Below are positions 1-12,466 of a stretch of DNA of 64,000 bases, piece after piece. The stretch spans positions 496,362 to 560,361 of the forward strand of contig CABFPE010000034.1 in the NCBI GenBank assembly GCA_900660155.1, in the 5' to 3' direction. Numbering within the stretch: the stretch's first letter is position 1; every line of letters begins with the position of its first letter. A model generated the notes under the pieces. That model was not told the origin of the DNA, ran no database searches, and saw nothing but the letters and a program-made list of their open reading frames with translations. This DNA comes from Hofstenia miamia. Its lineage: Eukaryota > Xenacoelomorpha > Acoela > Hofsteniidae. Position numbers and translations under genes: made by a program.

Positions 1-1116
1 TGAAAATTGTTTTTTGACAACTGTTTTCTCGTAAACTAGTAGTAGAAATGAAAGGATCAAACATAGACTACATTCCGCCGCCGAGCTATCATAAATAGGT
101 CAAATACATATTAATGAGGGATATAAGTTTGGTACAGATAATGGAAACCTAGAAACTCAGACACTGTTATGACATTTAAAGTTGAATTTATTGAAGCTTT
201 GCCTTTTTAACTCCGCAAAGCGATATTTTAAGATTTCATCACCCTAAAGTTGACTTACTTTATCCCGCAACTCTCAAAATAGCGACAATTTAATAGAATC
301 ACATTACTTTTGCAATAATTTTATCTATTTCACAAAAACTTTCCCCAATTAACAAACACATGCCATATTTAGGAAATACTCCAAAAATTTATTTGATAAT
401 TGTAATATTAAAAGGCAGAAATTTAAATGACAAATGTCTGATACTTATCAATACGCGTTATTTAAAGGTAGCCAATCACAGCATAATGATAACTATATTA
501 ATACAGCGGAAATTTATTTATGTATACATTTGCAATTCTAATCATGGCTTTTCCGAAACTAAAATTTTTATTGCTAATACTTAAGCGCCGGATTCTTAGT
601 TCTTAAAAATCATTTAAAAGTTCTTTAACGTTTTCGAATTTCTTAAAGATGTGCTTTTTAATTAATTAAAAGATATTTGGGAAGAAAATCAACACAATTT
701 CACATCGAAAATTTGTGAGGTTTGTACATTTATTGCATTGCTAATTCATATTTATTTGCAACAATGCATTAATGAACTTGCAATTCCAATAACTATCTAC
801 TAGGAGAAAATATTTAAATAATTCCCTGGCTTATGTTCATTTTGCACTTGACAATGCCTTGATAAAGCGCTCAAAATATGCCTTTTTTCGACTTATCATT
901 TTCGATGGGCACACACTATACCTAAAGTCGGTTATGTGTTTGGTTTGACTGATTATAAATTCAGGAAAAAAAATGCTTTTTTTCAGTCTCTGTTAATAAT
1001 GAATTTAGCAATGTTAACTCTCAATTTTTTCCAATGAGTTAACTATTACTATTATACTCAAATGGTATTTTCATGGTTTGATGCCTTTTCAGATTTTTCC
1101 GATTTTTTGTTCATTA
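1..1116. other. Gene-free AT-rich sequence
   Basis: I see no coding exon, RNA gene or recognisable transposon here. The one open frame of about 74 codons (360-584) is low-complexity, codes mainly Ile/Asn/Lys/Tyr and has no start context or splice sites worth noting; a frame of that length is expected by chance in such AT-rich DNA. Confidence 0.6.
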
Positions 1117-1337
1117 TTTGTACAACATGTTTAAGTAATTAGAAACGTTTAATGGCTAATAAAAATTGTGTAATTTTACCCTAGCGAAGGTGATTTCGAA
1201 TACTTGTTTAAATTGTTGGGTATTTCAGCAGACCAATTTCTTTCCCATTAGATGCTTTATACGTATTAACATTTTTCTCCCAAGATTTGTGCAACATGTA
1301 TAAGTAATTAGAACCTTTTATTGGCTAGTAAAAATTG
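1117..1337 (+). repeat. Diverged local direct repeat (two 52-bp arms)
   Basis: The 52 bp at 1117-1168 and 1286-1337 are the same sequence with six substitutions and no gap, 169 bp apart. The shared core includes CAACATGT and TAAGTAATTAGAA. Weaker similarity extends about 35 bp upstream of both arms, each with a GATGC motif. This fits an old tandem duplication of a roughly 170-bp unit, or two remnants of one dispersed repeat. Confidence 0.75.
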
Positions 1338-3421
1338 CCAATAACCAAACTAAACAAGTTTGTATTTGAGTAAGCGATTCTGTAACCGAAAATTGTATAT
1401 TAATAATAATTGGAAACCTGTTGTTAGCCTCAGCCGCCGTTTACTAAAATCTCCGGTTGGCATTTATTTCACAGAGAATGTTATAAAACATATTGTCTGT
1501 TTCTACAATAACATTCGGATTTACAGATGTATTTTTGATTAAAAGATTACCAATAATTCATCTTTATGTTATTGTCGAATATATGGGTGTTTCAAAAGAC
1601 TCAGAACAATAGAATGCCGATCAATACAATTTCTACTCAAACTCCATTCACGATTATTTCTACAAATTTATTATGCATATTTACGTCATATTATCATATC
1701 TTGTAGAATTATTATAAAAACGCTTTTTTATTTTACTCATTTTTTTACACCAGTATTCTATTTTCCCATTGAAGATTTGCCAATGGAGTCAATGGTTTAG
1801 GCTTGCGCCCAATCGAAGTTCTAAGTAGATTTTAATGACTCTCCAACTGTCCAGGCAAGGGAAACGGGCCGAGTCCAAGAAAGGGTCAATGGCTCAAGTC
1901 TATTACAACTGTTAATCGACGCATGATTTTTCCCTAGAACGCTTATAAGAAACGACAAATAATTCAAAATCTGGATTATGCTGTTTTATCAGTATCATGG
2001 GCTATTTTCAAGGACATTTTACCTATCGAAGATTTATTCGTACATGAGAATATTTTATCGCTAATTTACATCTACATGAAACCCGACATAAACTTATTAA
2101 GGTTTACAACTCAATTGTGAAACAGTCCTGTTCTATTTATTTTCATATAAGTGTGGCTCTAACGAACTGTTTGTGCTCGAAGTAAACACTTAAAGGGATG
2201 ATAGGGAAGTGCTACATTGATAACATCGGAATTGCTTTGAAAATTGTATTTTTCTGCATTCTCTCAACTCAAAGTTTTATAGGTTTCCAGGATTTCATCT
2301 AAAATTTTGACTATAAGCAAGACTTAAATGCGTTCGGCCAATTTCAAAATATTTGTTAATTAGATTTTTTGGAAATTAGCTACCCGAAATTAACCTAAAA
2401 AAATTTTCAAATTCAAACAGAATGAAAGGTTGTTGAAGCTAAGCCCCTCGAAATTCGGGTGATTTTGATAAGTAGCACTTAATCCCTATACTCGTCCAGA
2501 ATTTTTGCATGAACCACTTGGCGGGTGTTTGAACGGATTTGATGATGAGATGCTGCATTTTGAACCAAATCGAATTTCTTAAACGAAAGTTACTGTTGTG
2601 CATACACACTGATCATCAATAAAATTTAATAATGTAATCGTGAAATATGATTTGAACGTTGTGATTGCTGCTTTAATTACTCGAATGCACGCCTTACTGG
2701 TTCGGATTCCCGATTTAAACAAAACACGTTCAATTTATTTTATGGCTTAAGAAATGTTGGTTCCACTAGACGAGTGTGTAAGACCAGTCTGAATGCAGGC
2801 CAAGTGGAAGCAAGGCCTAAGTGGGCCGAATTTAATCATGCAGGCAATGTACTTTTCAGAATGATTTGGACATTAGCTTTTCGGCCATTAACTCGCTTTG
2901 AAGTGCATTATTTTAAATATAGGTTTTTAAAACGATTAATTCCTTTAGTCATCCTTTAGTTTCCTGTTTTGCATTTTATTGGATTTTACATTAATTAATT
3001 GGCGAAAAATACTGTTGAGGGAAACATTTGATTTCGGCGTTTGAAGTTATATTTGGGAGGTAATAATAAACGATTTATAGTTTAATTTCCTCAAAGCACA
3101 ATTTCAAAATATAGTTTGGTATATTTTTAGCTTGCATTCGCTTGAATATTTATTACTTTGTTATGAATTCAAAATAGCTTTAAGCATTTGAATTGGACAC
3201 TCGAGGTGATATGAATTTTTCAACTACGTCCTACCATTGCTAATTGCCACTGAGAATTGATGTTGTCAAATGCTAAATGATGGTGTCTGATAATTGATAT
3301 TTCCATGCTTGACGTTTTTCTAATGTTTTTAATTATTTTTACTTATTCATTTATTACCAAGCAAACTAATTTAATGTCGATGAATTAATTAAATACATCT
3401 ATGGTTTATTCAAAGAGTATC
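1338..3421. other. Gene-free AT-rich sequence with one lone TIR-like motif
   Basis: No gene is supported. At 1582-1605 TATGGGTGTTTCAAAAGAC looks like a Tc1/mariner terminus (TA followed by GGGTGTTTCAAAA), but no inverted partner was found, so it is at most a solo end. The open frame at 2774-2959 covers a slightly GC-richer patch without recognisable protein similarity. Confidence 0.5.
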
Positions 3422-4920
3422 CCACTTTTGCAGAATATTGTCAAGTATGCATTTTTTCAAGCAAGTGCTTACCAAATGTTTACTTTAAGTAACTCTGCTT
3501 CAGTGTCCGTGTTAGGAATTGCAACTTTTTTTCTATGAAATGAGTGTTAGCAAATCCTACCTTGAACATTGCATGGGATTGAAAGGGTTGAACTGGAGCT
3601 TAAAAGTGACATTTGAGCTGGTGGAATCCTGAAGGGAATGTGTATGCTTTACTTCAAATTAATTCACAGCTGCTTTTAAGTATATTAAATACGTACTTAT
3701 ACTTACATGCCATTGAAATGTCATTGCTTACCTATAATTTTATTAAATTAACCGCTCTAAATTTGTAATTGCTCTTGTTAAAATTATTTTACATAATTAT
3801 AATTTGCACAATAAAAAATGTTTCAAAATCGTCTGTATTTAATCAAGAAGTACTTGGTTATAGAAAATTACATTATTAACTGCAGTGAATCTTGAAAATA
3901 ATTTGAAACGAGGTCAAATTAGTAATTTGTTATTATTAGAAATGAACTCTAAATTTATTACAAACACACTAGTCTGACGTAGGCGCATTTGCCATGCTGA
4001 GACTTTAAATGTTTATTCAAACAATCTCGAAAGATTACTATCAACCTCTCAAGTTTGAATTTGAACAAACGTATTTCAATATGGCCACCTGCTTAATTTC
4101 ATATTTTTATCGAAATTCAACCTCCAACTTTTTTTTATCAATGAAGCCCTCTATTATTAATTCGATGTCATACCTAAGGCGATTGGAGATATATGTTCTC
4201 ATGTTCACATGTTCACACATTCATTACCCGCTGTGAATCATGTGTAGTGATTATAGAGTAAGCGCTAAGCTTGAATAAAATCTTATTAAAAAACACCCGC
4301 ATTTACCCAACAAACTGCACCGATTGTAGACTTTTTCTATGATATTGACTTTTATGTCATTTAATTGAGTAACATTAATTTAAATACTTCATCGAATGAA
4401 CCTTAATGTCAGTGACATCTAAGTGAAACTAAGGCATATATTTAAAAGGCGTGAGAGACAGGCCATGGAACAAACACATATGCATGTACAGCCAGTTCTT
4501 GATCGCCTAAGCATGTTTTGATATAAAACATTGTCGTTGTGCTATCAATCGACAATACACCTAAAATGAGGAGGTAAATTATAAAAGACCTATATTTTTG
4601 TTGCATTGCTTATTCATCTTTTCAATGTAGCATTTGTGATGATTTTTTATCAAATTTAATGTTAATTTTGCATGAGAATAATGAACCATTTTTTATTGTG
4701 CTTATCTTCAAATAAACTATCAAATAGTTTTTGCCGTGTGTTATCTGCAACTGTGCGTTTGTACTAGTCTCCTTTGACGAAATTGTAGTTTATGTTAGTG
4801 CAGTTATTTATTTATTTTTCCTTCGAGTTAACTTTACGTTTGATTGCAATTTTCTTAAGCTTAATCTTAAATATTAAATGACATGTAGAAACTTTGACCA
4901 ACGTAAATCACTTATTTCAA
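3422..4920 (+). repeat. 1499-bp direct duplication, copy 1 (probable assembly duplicate)
   Basis: This block is repeated at 4922-6420 with an offset of exactly 1500 bp and one visible difference (T at 3902, A at 5402). The copies meet at a single N (4921). Near-perfect identity, an abrupt end at the N and no transposon termini suggest unmerged overlapping contig ends or unmerged haplotypes. The content is AT-rich and non-coding; the 75-codon frame at 4009-4236 has no recognisable product. Confidence 0.9.
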
Positions 4921-4921
4921 N

Positions 4922-6420
4922 CCACTTTTGCAGAATATTGTCAAGTATGCATTTTTTCAAGCAAGTGCTTACCAAATGTTTACTTTAAGTAACTCTGCTT
5001 CAGTGTCCGTGTTAGGAATTGCAACTTTTTTTCTATGAAATGAGTGTTAGCAAATCCTACCTTGAACATTGCATGGGATTGAAAGGGTTGAACTGGAGCT
5101 TAAAAGTGACATTTGAGCTGGTGGAATCCTGAAGGGAATGTGTATGCTTTACTTCAAATTAATTCACAGCTGCTTTTAAGTATATTAAATACGTACTTAT
5201 ACTTACATGCCATTGAAATGTCATTGCTTACCTATAATTTTATTAAATTAACCGCTCTAAATTTGTAATTGCTCTTGTTAAAATTATTTTACATAATTAT
5301 AATTTGCACAATAAAAAATGTTTCAAAATCGTCTGTATTTAATCAAGAAGTACTTGGTTATAGAAAATTACATTATTAACTGCAGTGAATCTTGAAAATA
5401 AATTGAAACGAGGTCAAATTAGTAATTTGTTATTATTAGAAATGAACTCTAAATTTATTACAAACACACTAGTCTGACGTAGGCGCATTTGCCATGCTGA
5501 GACTTTAAATGTTTATTCAAACAATCTCGAAAGATTACTATCAACCTCTCAAGTTTGAATTTGAACAAACGTATTTCAATATGGCCACCTGCTTAATTTC
5601 ATATTTTTATCGAAATTCAACCTCCAACTTTTTTTTATCAATGAAGCCCTCTATTATTAATTCGATGTCATACCTAAGGCGATTGGAGATATATGTTCTC
5701 ATGTTCACATGTTCACACATTCATTACCCGCTGTGAATCATGTGTAGTGATTATAGAGTAAGCGCTAAGCTTGAATAAAATCTTATTAAAAAACACCCGC
5801 ATTTACCCAACAAACTGCACCGATTGTAGACTTTTTCTATGATATTGACTTTTATGTCATTTAATTGAGTAACATTAATTTAAATACTTCATCGAATGAA
5901 CCTTAATGTCAGTGACATCTAAGTGAAACTAAGGCATATATTTAAAAGGCGTGAGAGACAGGCCATGGAACAAACACATATGCATGTACAGCCAGTTCTT
6001 GATCGCCTAAGCATGTTTTGATATAAAACATTGTCGTTGTGCTATCAATCGACAATACACCTAAAATGAGGAGGTAAATTATAAAAGACCTATATTTTTG
6101 TTGCATTGCTTATTCATCTTTTCAATGTAGCATTTGTGATGATTTTTTATCAAATTTAATGTTAATTTTGCATGAGAATAATGAACCATTTTTTATTGTG
6201 CTTATCTTCAAATAAACTATCAAATAGTTTTTGCCGTGTGTTATCTGCAACTGTGCGTTTGTACTAGTCTCCTTTGACGAAATTGTAGTTTATGTTAGTG
6301 CAGTTATTTATTTATTTTTCCTTCGAGTTAACTTTACGTTTGATTGCAATTTTCTTAAGCTTAATCTTAAATATTAAATGACATGTAGAAACTTTGACCA
6401 ACGTAAATCACTTATTTCAA
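4922..6420 (+). repeat. 1499-bp direct duplication, copy 2 (probable assembly duplicate)
   Basis: Second copy of 3422-4920, starting immediately after the single N at 4921. The genuine unique flank resumes at 6421. The identical 75-codon frame at 5509-5736 is a by-product of the duplication and not evidence for a gene family. Confidence 0.9.
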
Positions 6421-7569
6421 TATTATCCTGTGGCGGAAAATCTATCAATTTCGAATGTGCGCGCCGACCGATATTTGGAAAACTGACCACCCATGCGAAC
6501 TTTTTGCAGTAATTCTCCCTTTAAATTTTAATTACTTTAGCATATTGTATTAAAATTTATCAATTGTTTATGACTCTTGCATTTTGTTATTGTTTTGCTT
6601 GTCGTCTTAATTTTAACTAGTCTTTCGTGGCATTGATAAATTACCAACGTCTTGCAATTACAATTTTTTTACGTAGAATAGCATCGCAAATTAATTTCAT
6701 TTCGCATTTTGGATTTCAATTAGACGGTATGAGATTGAATGTGTTTTTAAAAATCATTGTCACTCATGAAGGATTGTAGTCATTAATTCGATTGCAAATT
6801 CATAGGTAAGCTATTTCTAGTTTTTTTCAAATTTTATCATTTATAAATTCATAAATGGAGTCTTTAAACTGTAAATGATTTAATCAAATCTTCCATATCG
6901 AATTTAATTTGTTATAATTTTGTAACAATTGTGCATTCAAATCAGTGATCGCTAGATGTCGCACGCAACAATAACATTTCTCTTCGCATTATTTGTATGA
7001 TTTGATTGCATTTGTTCTTCCATTAAATTATTATTTCCATTCAAATTTTAGATGCCTCAAAATATTTTTTGCTCCTTCATTTATCTATAAAATGTAATCA
7101 GTTTGTTGAAACATAATACATAAAATAATATACCAATGGTTCATTTGAAATTCTTTACAACATAATATACACATAGAATTGAACTTTTTAGTCTTTTAAT
7201 ATGGATTATTCTTTAGAAGGGGAGCAACTTATAATCTCGTTCAATCAAATTTCAAGCAGAATTAGTTCTTTTCTTCTTGAATCATTTTGTGTTAATCAAG
7301 AATAAGGCAATAATCACTTGAGCGACCAAATAGTAAAATAGTGCAAATTCAGGTCTCTATTCTGTTTCCGTACTGAGGGGTATACGAGGTTACGATTGTA
7401 TTTCAAATGTTTTAAAATTGTGGGAAGTGCTTAAATTTTCTTCAGGAGTATAGTCCGTAAAAAATCAACGATGCTGTTTCTCATGAAGTCTGGCTTTGCG
7501 TAATAATGAGTGATGTGCTGGTCATCATGAGATATTGAGCTTGGATAATTTAATTATACATATATTGGA
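6421..7569. other. Gene-free AT-rich sequence
   Basis: Nothing supportable: no coding exon, no inverted-repeat element and no microsatellite of note. Confidence 0.6.
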
Positions 7570-7886
7570 TAAGGCTTGGCGGTATAGCCAAAATAACCAA
7601 AACCCCGGTTTTCCCTCGATACCGAAGCGAATGGAAAGAAAATGAAAAACCGAGTTTTCGGTTTCAGCAAAAACACTCATCTATGATGTTATTTTCAAAA
7701 AATGATACAATCTTTTTGGAGCAAACGCCAAAATGCTTATCAAGTTGAAGCATCATTTTGTTTGACTTGATAGCAACTTAATTTAGTGTTTTGAGGATTT
7801 ACCTTAAAAGGTATTTAATAGCGTTTTAATAGTATTCAGCTAAAAACCGAAACTGAAACTCATTTTTCGGAACCCGCCAACCCTTA
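7570..7886. mobile_element. Degenerate hAT-like non-autonomous element
   Basis: The ends are imperfect inverted repeats: left TAAGGCTTGGCGGTA, right (reverse complement) TAAGGGTTGGCGGGT. Just inside both ends the motif AACCGAAA/TTTCGGTT recurs (about 7612, 7650-7664, 7845), a subterminal pattern common in hAT elements. The 8 bp outside the ends (ATATTGGA at 7562-7569, ATTTTGAT at 7887-7894) match at five of eight positions, fitting an eroded hAT target duplication. There is no transposase coding capacity in 317 bp. It appears old. Confidence 0.55.
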
Positions 7887-9205
7887 ATTTTGATACTAAT
7901 AATAATTTGAGCAATGCCATGACCTATTATGGATACTGTGAATATACGTACATGTCACCTCGTATTTAATATATTATGTCACTCAAGTCTCTTCCATATT
8001 AAACATTCCATGTGAAATGCTTAGACTGTTTAATTTCGTTAAAAATGTTTGGTCTATGTATAGAAACGATTCCTAGTCAATGCTTCGCAAGGCAGTCCTG
8101 TTACAAAGAGATCCATTCTGACTAAAAGATCTTCGCACACTAACCAACAAGAATCAATCCAATATGTCTGAACAAAACATTACATTTTAAGGTGAATATT
8201 TTCATAAGTAACACAAAGTTCCCTGGCTAATTGTAGTTATTTTTAACTTTTCCTTGAAATCCGAGCCCAACGCTTTTACTTCTTTTCCGTTGTATCGAAT
8301 TTAAGAGATTTTTGTATTCTGACCGAAGTGCTCCCTATTGTTACTTCCTTAATATCCTTAATTCGAATTTTATTACGTTTTTAAAGGTTAATTTGCGTCT
8401 GATGTATAATTAACGTATCGAATGCATTTGATTCTGCACAAGACAAGAGTAATATCAGTTTCGTTCAAATATTGATTCATATAATAACTTTATACAAACA
8501 AATTACGAAACTTTTATGAAATTTTAGTGGTGCACACTTGTATTAAATTACCAATAAGTCGACATCCTTTAGCATTTTTGTCACTTAAACAATTTGAATA
8601 CTTAAACAATTTATTTTATCATCAACAACTGTTTCAAATAGCATGTTAAGCATAATTTTTCCCTAGTAATAATAATTTTTCATTTTTTAATTTTCATGCT
8701 ATTCCATCCGATGTTGTTCCCGAGGTGTTTTTTGGAGCGTCACCTGAGTTAATAGTGCGCCTCATTTGGTGTGTTTATTGTTGACAATTGCAAACATAAA
8801 ATATATTAAATAAAATATAGGAATCTAATAATAACTTTTTTAAACTTCGTTAACTCTTCAAAAATACTTCATTACTTGCTTGTCCGTTATTTCGGCAAAA
8901 CTCAAGTTTGAAGAGGGGCACTTACTCCACGACCCCTGATTTCATCTACCATCATGGAACATCGAAATCATAAAAATTCTTTTTGACCTTAATCGTTAGT
9001 ATTTTAATAATATTTCTGATCTTAGTTACTTGTACAAGTTTTTATCTAGTATGATTTTTTAGTTGGTTTATATTTGAATACGTAATCAAGCAAAATCTAT
9101 TTATATACACACTGTGCACCCTACATGAAATTAATCTGTTTTTCAAAGAGTTTTAATTGGTTGAAAAACTCTATATGTACATAAATTTCATTTTCTATAA
9201 TCAAT
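7887..9205. other. Gene-free AT-rich sequence
   Basis: No exon or complete element seen. A perfect small hairpin, AGAGTTTT with AAAACTCT about 10 bp away, lies near 9147-9172 just upstream of the Tc1/mariner remnant and may belong to that element's 5' region. Confidence 0.5.
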
Positions 9206-9926
9206 ATGGATTTGTCGACACGTTTAGAAATTGTGAAGCTATACTACTCCAATAATAATTCAGCAAAGTCTTGCCTGCGTGCGTACAAAACAATTCATAG
9301 ACTACATAAATATCCATTTACAGAGATGGCAATAATAAGAACGATACAAAATTCGAATCAACATTTTCATTACATGATGCTCCTAAAACTGCCCGTCCAA
9401 GTGTTATATGATAACATCAACGCAGTCATAGACATTCTTAAACAACAATATGGTAAGGATTAGTTCTGCGCGTGAAGCCAATAGGAATACAGGCTTATGC
9501 TATTCAACTACGAGGAAAATTGTAAAAAAACCTTTGTGTTTCAAACATTACAAGCCAAAATTCGTGCAACAACTGTACGAAAATGACTGCGAACACAGAA
9601 TAGAATTTGCCAAACTTTTTGGCAACACCGCATTCAGCAAGACTCTCTATTGACTTCCTCAAGGCCAATTTTTGGAGATTGCGTTATAAGCCGGAGTTGT
9701 AATTGGTTTTGGCCACCCAGATCACCCGATATTACTCAGTGCGACTTCTCCTTATCAGGCTATTTAAAGAGTGTACAGAAAGAAGCTCACAAGTTTGTCA
9801 CAATTGCAAGACGCAATCAACGAAAAAGTTGCAGCTATCAATGCGGAAATGCTGCATAATGCTCTCTATTCTGTCCCCAGTCGTTTGGCTATGTTAAAGA
9901 ACACCAACAGCCAACATATATCATGA
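9206..9926 (+). pseudogene. Broken Tc1/mariner-superfamily transposase
   Basis: A decayed DNA-transposon gene read in several plus-strand frames. Frame one (9206-9463) starts MDLSTRLEIVKLYYSNNNS with RAYKTIHR, the N-terminal helix-turn-helix (DUF4817-like) of arthropod Tc1/mariner relatives. A shifted frame at about 9373 reads DAPKTARPSV, matching the family's DAP-R-GRPS linker. The next frame (9450-9653) has STTRKIVKK and HYKPKFVQQLYENDCEHRIE, the second DNA-binding region. After FAKLFGNTAFSK the sequence jumps to DFLKANF, then WPPRSPDITQCDFSLSGYLK (9707 onward), so the central part carrying the first two catalytic aspartates is missing while the region around the third acidic residue remains. 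A last frame gives EMLHNALYSVPSRLA, the usual C-terminal helices, ending at a stop near 9926. At least three frameshifts plus the internal deletion make it non-functional. No convincing TIRs were found. Family assignment is from remembered motif patterns. Confidence 0.82.
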
Positions 9927-10613
9927 TTTAAACTCCTACGTAAACACTTCAAATTCATGTTTGCTACATGTTTCGTAAATAGATATTTTTTTGTTAAGAC
10001 GTTTTGAAGTATAAACTAAAAAATTATACTGTATATATGTTTTATGACGCTAATATTTGTATCAATATACATGTACATGGAGATAAAAAGCTTAAGTTTT
10101 TTGCTAGCTGGATTGGATTGAAAAACCTCACTTTACATAGCTAATTAAATATATTTAACATAAAAAACACAAGTTTTTAATGTCAGACTCAGTATCGAAA
10201 ATGTAGAAATTAATTGAAGTGTCTTAAAGCATTTAAAAAATTTCCTGTGTTAATTTGTTCATTGCATACTGTGCTTTGAAATGGATTTCAAGCGTTTACG
10301 TAGTCGTATCTTCAGCGAAATTCATTGTCATGAAACGTCTATTTGTAAGAATTTCGCATTTTGTATTCCAAAGTCACCGTTAATTAAATATGACCTTCAC
10401 TCCTGTGAAATGGAGCACTTTTCAAATTTAAAAAACAATGCCCTAAACCGGATGCTTTCATTCGCACAGGATTTGAAGTGTAATGAATTTTCACTTTAGG
10501 GGATTGACGATTGATATAGTTCTGCCAATGACAAAATAAATGCACACCTTTATTGAGTTTCCATGTATATATTAGACATATTCACATTTCATACTATAAG
10601 TTATTCCTTAAGT
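9927..10613. other. Gene-free AT-rich sequence
   Basis: Probably includes the eroded 3' end of the preceding transposon, but I cannot locate it. The 72-codon frame at 10281-10499 has no recognisable features. Confidence 0.5.
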
Positions 10614-10658
10614 TATATATATATATACATATATATATGTATATATGTATATATACAC
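10614..10658. repeat. Imperfect (TA)n/(TACA)n microsatellite
   Basis: Alternating TA with CA/GT interruptions; the minus strand translates as repeated Tyr-Ile, which artificially lengthens the neighbouring open frame. Confidence 0.95.
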
Positions 10659-10662
10659 ATCA

Positions 10663-11000
10663 ATATGTTGAAGCACCTTGTCTTCAGATAAGGCTTGTAT
10701 GCTACAATTGTAAAAAATTATGCCTGGTAATATCTTGGGTAGAAAAGATCGTAGAGATCGGAAGCATTCCAATACAATTTTAATAAAAACAGACTGGTCA
10801 TGTCGCTCATAAACTAGACCTACCCAACCATTAGAAGTAGAATCTGAGTGACTGCAACCACAGCTTCGATTATTTATCTCAGAGGGTGGTGTTAACTTTG
10901 AAAAGCCCCAATGAAGCATGGGATCATACGATACTCTATAGAATCTGGGTTGAACTGAAATGAAAATTATTAAGAAGCAGAACATTAATAGAAAAGACAA
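10663..11000 (-). CDS. Exon-like open frame, unidentified
   Basis: On the minus strand an open frame runs from 11000 into the microsatellite. It begins with a hydrophobic stretch (MSFLLMFCFLIIFISV) followed by a moderately GC-rich, compositionally balanced segment (e.g. SDSTSNGWVGLVYERHDQ). The hydrophobic part overlaps what looks like a polypyrimidine tract and 3' splice site (TTTTCATTTCAG ending at 10955), and GTAGGT at 10823-10818 could be a donor, giving a candidate 131-bp internal exon at 10824-10954. No domain is recognised. An open frame this long is only mildly unexpected by chance in a 64-kb AT-rich window, so it may be a real exon, a transposon scrap or noise. Confidence 0.2.
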
Positions 11001-11619
11001 ACATTAAGAAGAAAATTTAGAAGTGCAATGAACAATTAAACAGTTTTCCTGTAACAGGAAATTTCACCAAACTCTTCTACTTCAAGGAATTCAAGTACGA
11101 TTTCGAACTATGTTTACAGTAGAAATGATTAAAGGATGTATACGTTGATGATCCTTTTTAACCCATGGAAATCGATTAGTAACAGATACGATATGTTTTT
11201 GCAGTATTTTGGTTAAGTTTTGCATATAGTGTTTTGATTATTTGGTCGATATTTTTAGTAATCGTAAAGTTAATTTTATAATAAGTATATATTTTTGTTG
11301 CAATGAGTAATTTTTTTAACAAAGTTGAGCGATTTCGTAGTGTTTTTAGAAACAAACTTTTCTTAGAGATAGATGTCTGAAGAATCGAGAGTTAACATTT
11401 TAGAATTTCGTATGCACCATTTACTTTAGACATAAGCTTACCATGGTTTTATACTATATAGTGATGTAGATCATAATGGATACAACTGTTTAATTCCAAA
11501 TGCCTTCTAATTACCAAACATAAAAACTTTGTTGCTGTAAAGCTACAAGATTAACATACTGATCCTAGCGAACCAAACTCTAAAGAGGAATATGTTCCGA
11601 TACTTAGTCGCTCGATCTC
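11001..11619. other. Gene-free AT-rich sequence
   Basis: Nothing supportable seen on either strand. Confidence 0.6.
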
Positions 11620-11836
11620 TAGAGGTGAAAGTGGTCGAATAATCAGGTAACATTTAAAGGAAGAAAAAAATGCTATGACTCATTGGAATATATTTATTGT
11701 TAGTAACACTCGGTGAATGTTATTTTAAAAACCAATATTTTATATTTATAGTCTTCCTTCTTTCTTTCATGAATAACAACTTAGCGCTAGCCAATCAAAA
11801 GTTAGCAATGTTACCTGACTTTTTGATCACCCTGTA
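11620..11836. mobile_element. Short mariner-like MITE
   Basis: Inverted ends flank 217 bp. The right end, read inward, is TACAGGGTGATCAAAAAGTC followed by AGGTAACATT; the left end has GTGGTCGAATAATC followed by the same AGGTAACATT at 11644-11653. The outermost left bases are degraded by a small insertion. TA dinucleotides bound both ends, as expected for Tc1/mariner insertion. It contains no coding sequence. The ends differ from those of the element at 13066-13846, so it belongs to a different family. Confidence 0.65.
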
Positions 11837-12430
11837 GATTTAAGCGCTATTGAGATTCAGTGATCACTTTCTTGCCATAAATAATTGTGTTTTTCTGATA
11901 TTAATGTGAAGTAGTGATTAGATTGCCGTTTTTTAGAAGAAAGCTTGAGTAGTTTAATATCAGTTTTCATATTTTATTGTATTTATTATTTTGCAGAAGT
12001 TTTTTAGTTAGTTTTAAACCATATTATTAAACAAATACACCTGGCAAACGAGTGCTAAGGGATTCTCTAGTAAATTTATTACCAAAATACTATCAATTAT
12101 TGAGTGGATGTGCATTTAGTAAAGGATTTAGATAACGTTTCTTCAATGAAGGGCAAGTGAACGTCTTATCAAAGGTTGAAACGTTTACTTAGAATCAAAA
12201 GTTTTGTCCTTTTAAAGTTATCAAACTCAATAAAGGATATTACTTTTTCATTTTCTTTGATATGTTGTTACTACCGTTGTTTTTAATCATTTTATAAAAT
12301 TTATTCTCAAAATAGTTTAAAAATTTAGACTGTCTGATATTTTATTTTTATTCGAGATGCCAGTAGTGTTTTGTAGGGATTAGCAAGTCATTTTATGAAC
12401 TCACTAAGCATACCTACAGTTTGCGAGCTG

Positions 12431-12432
<2 letters not shown>
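11837..12432. other. Gene-free AT-rich sequence
   Basis: No exon, RNA gene or bounded element seen. Confidence 0.6.

Positions 12433-12463
<31 letters not shown>
12433..12463. repeat. (TA)n microsatellite
   Basis: About 15 uninterrupted AT units. Confidence 0.97.

Positions 12464-12466
<3 letters not shown>

Noticed and set aside
4009-5736. Two identical 75-codon frames suggesting a duplicated small gene
   Set aside because: The duplication is an N-joined assembly artefact and the frame has no coding features.
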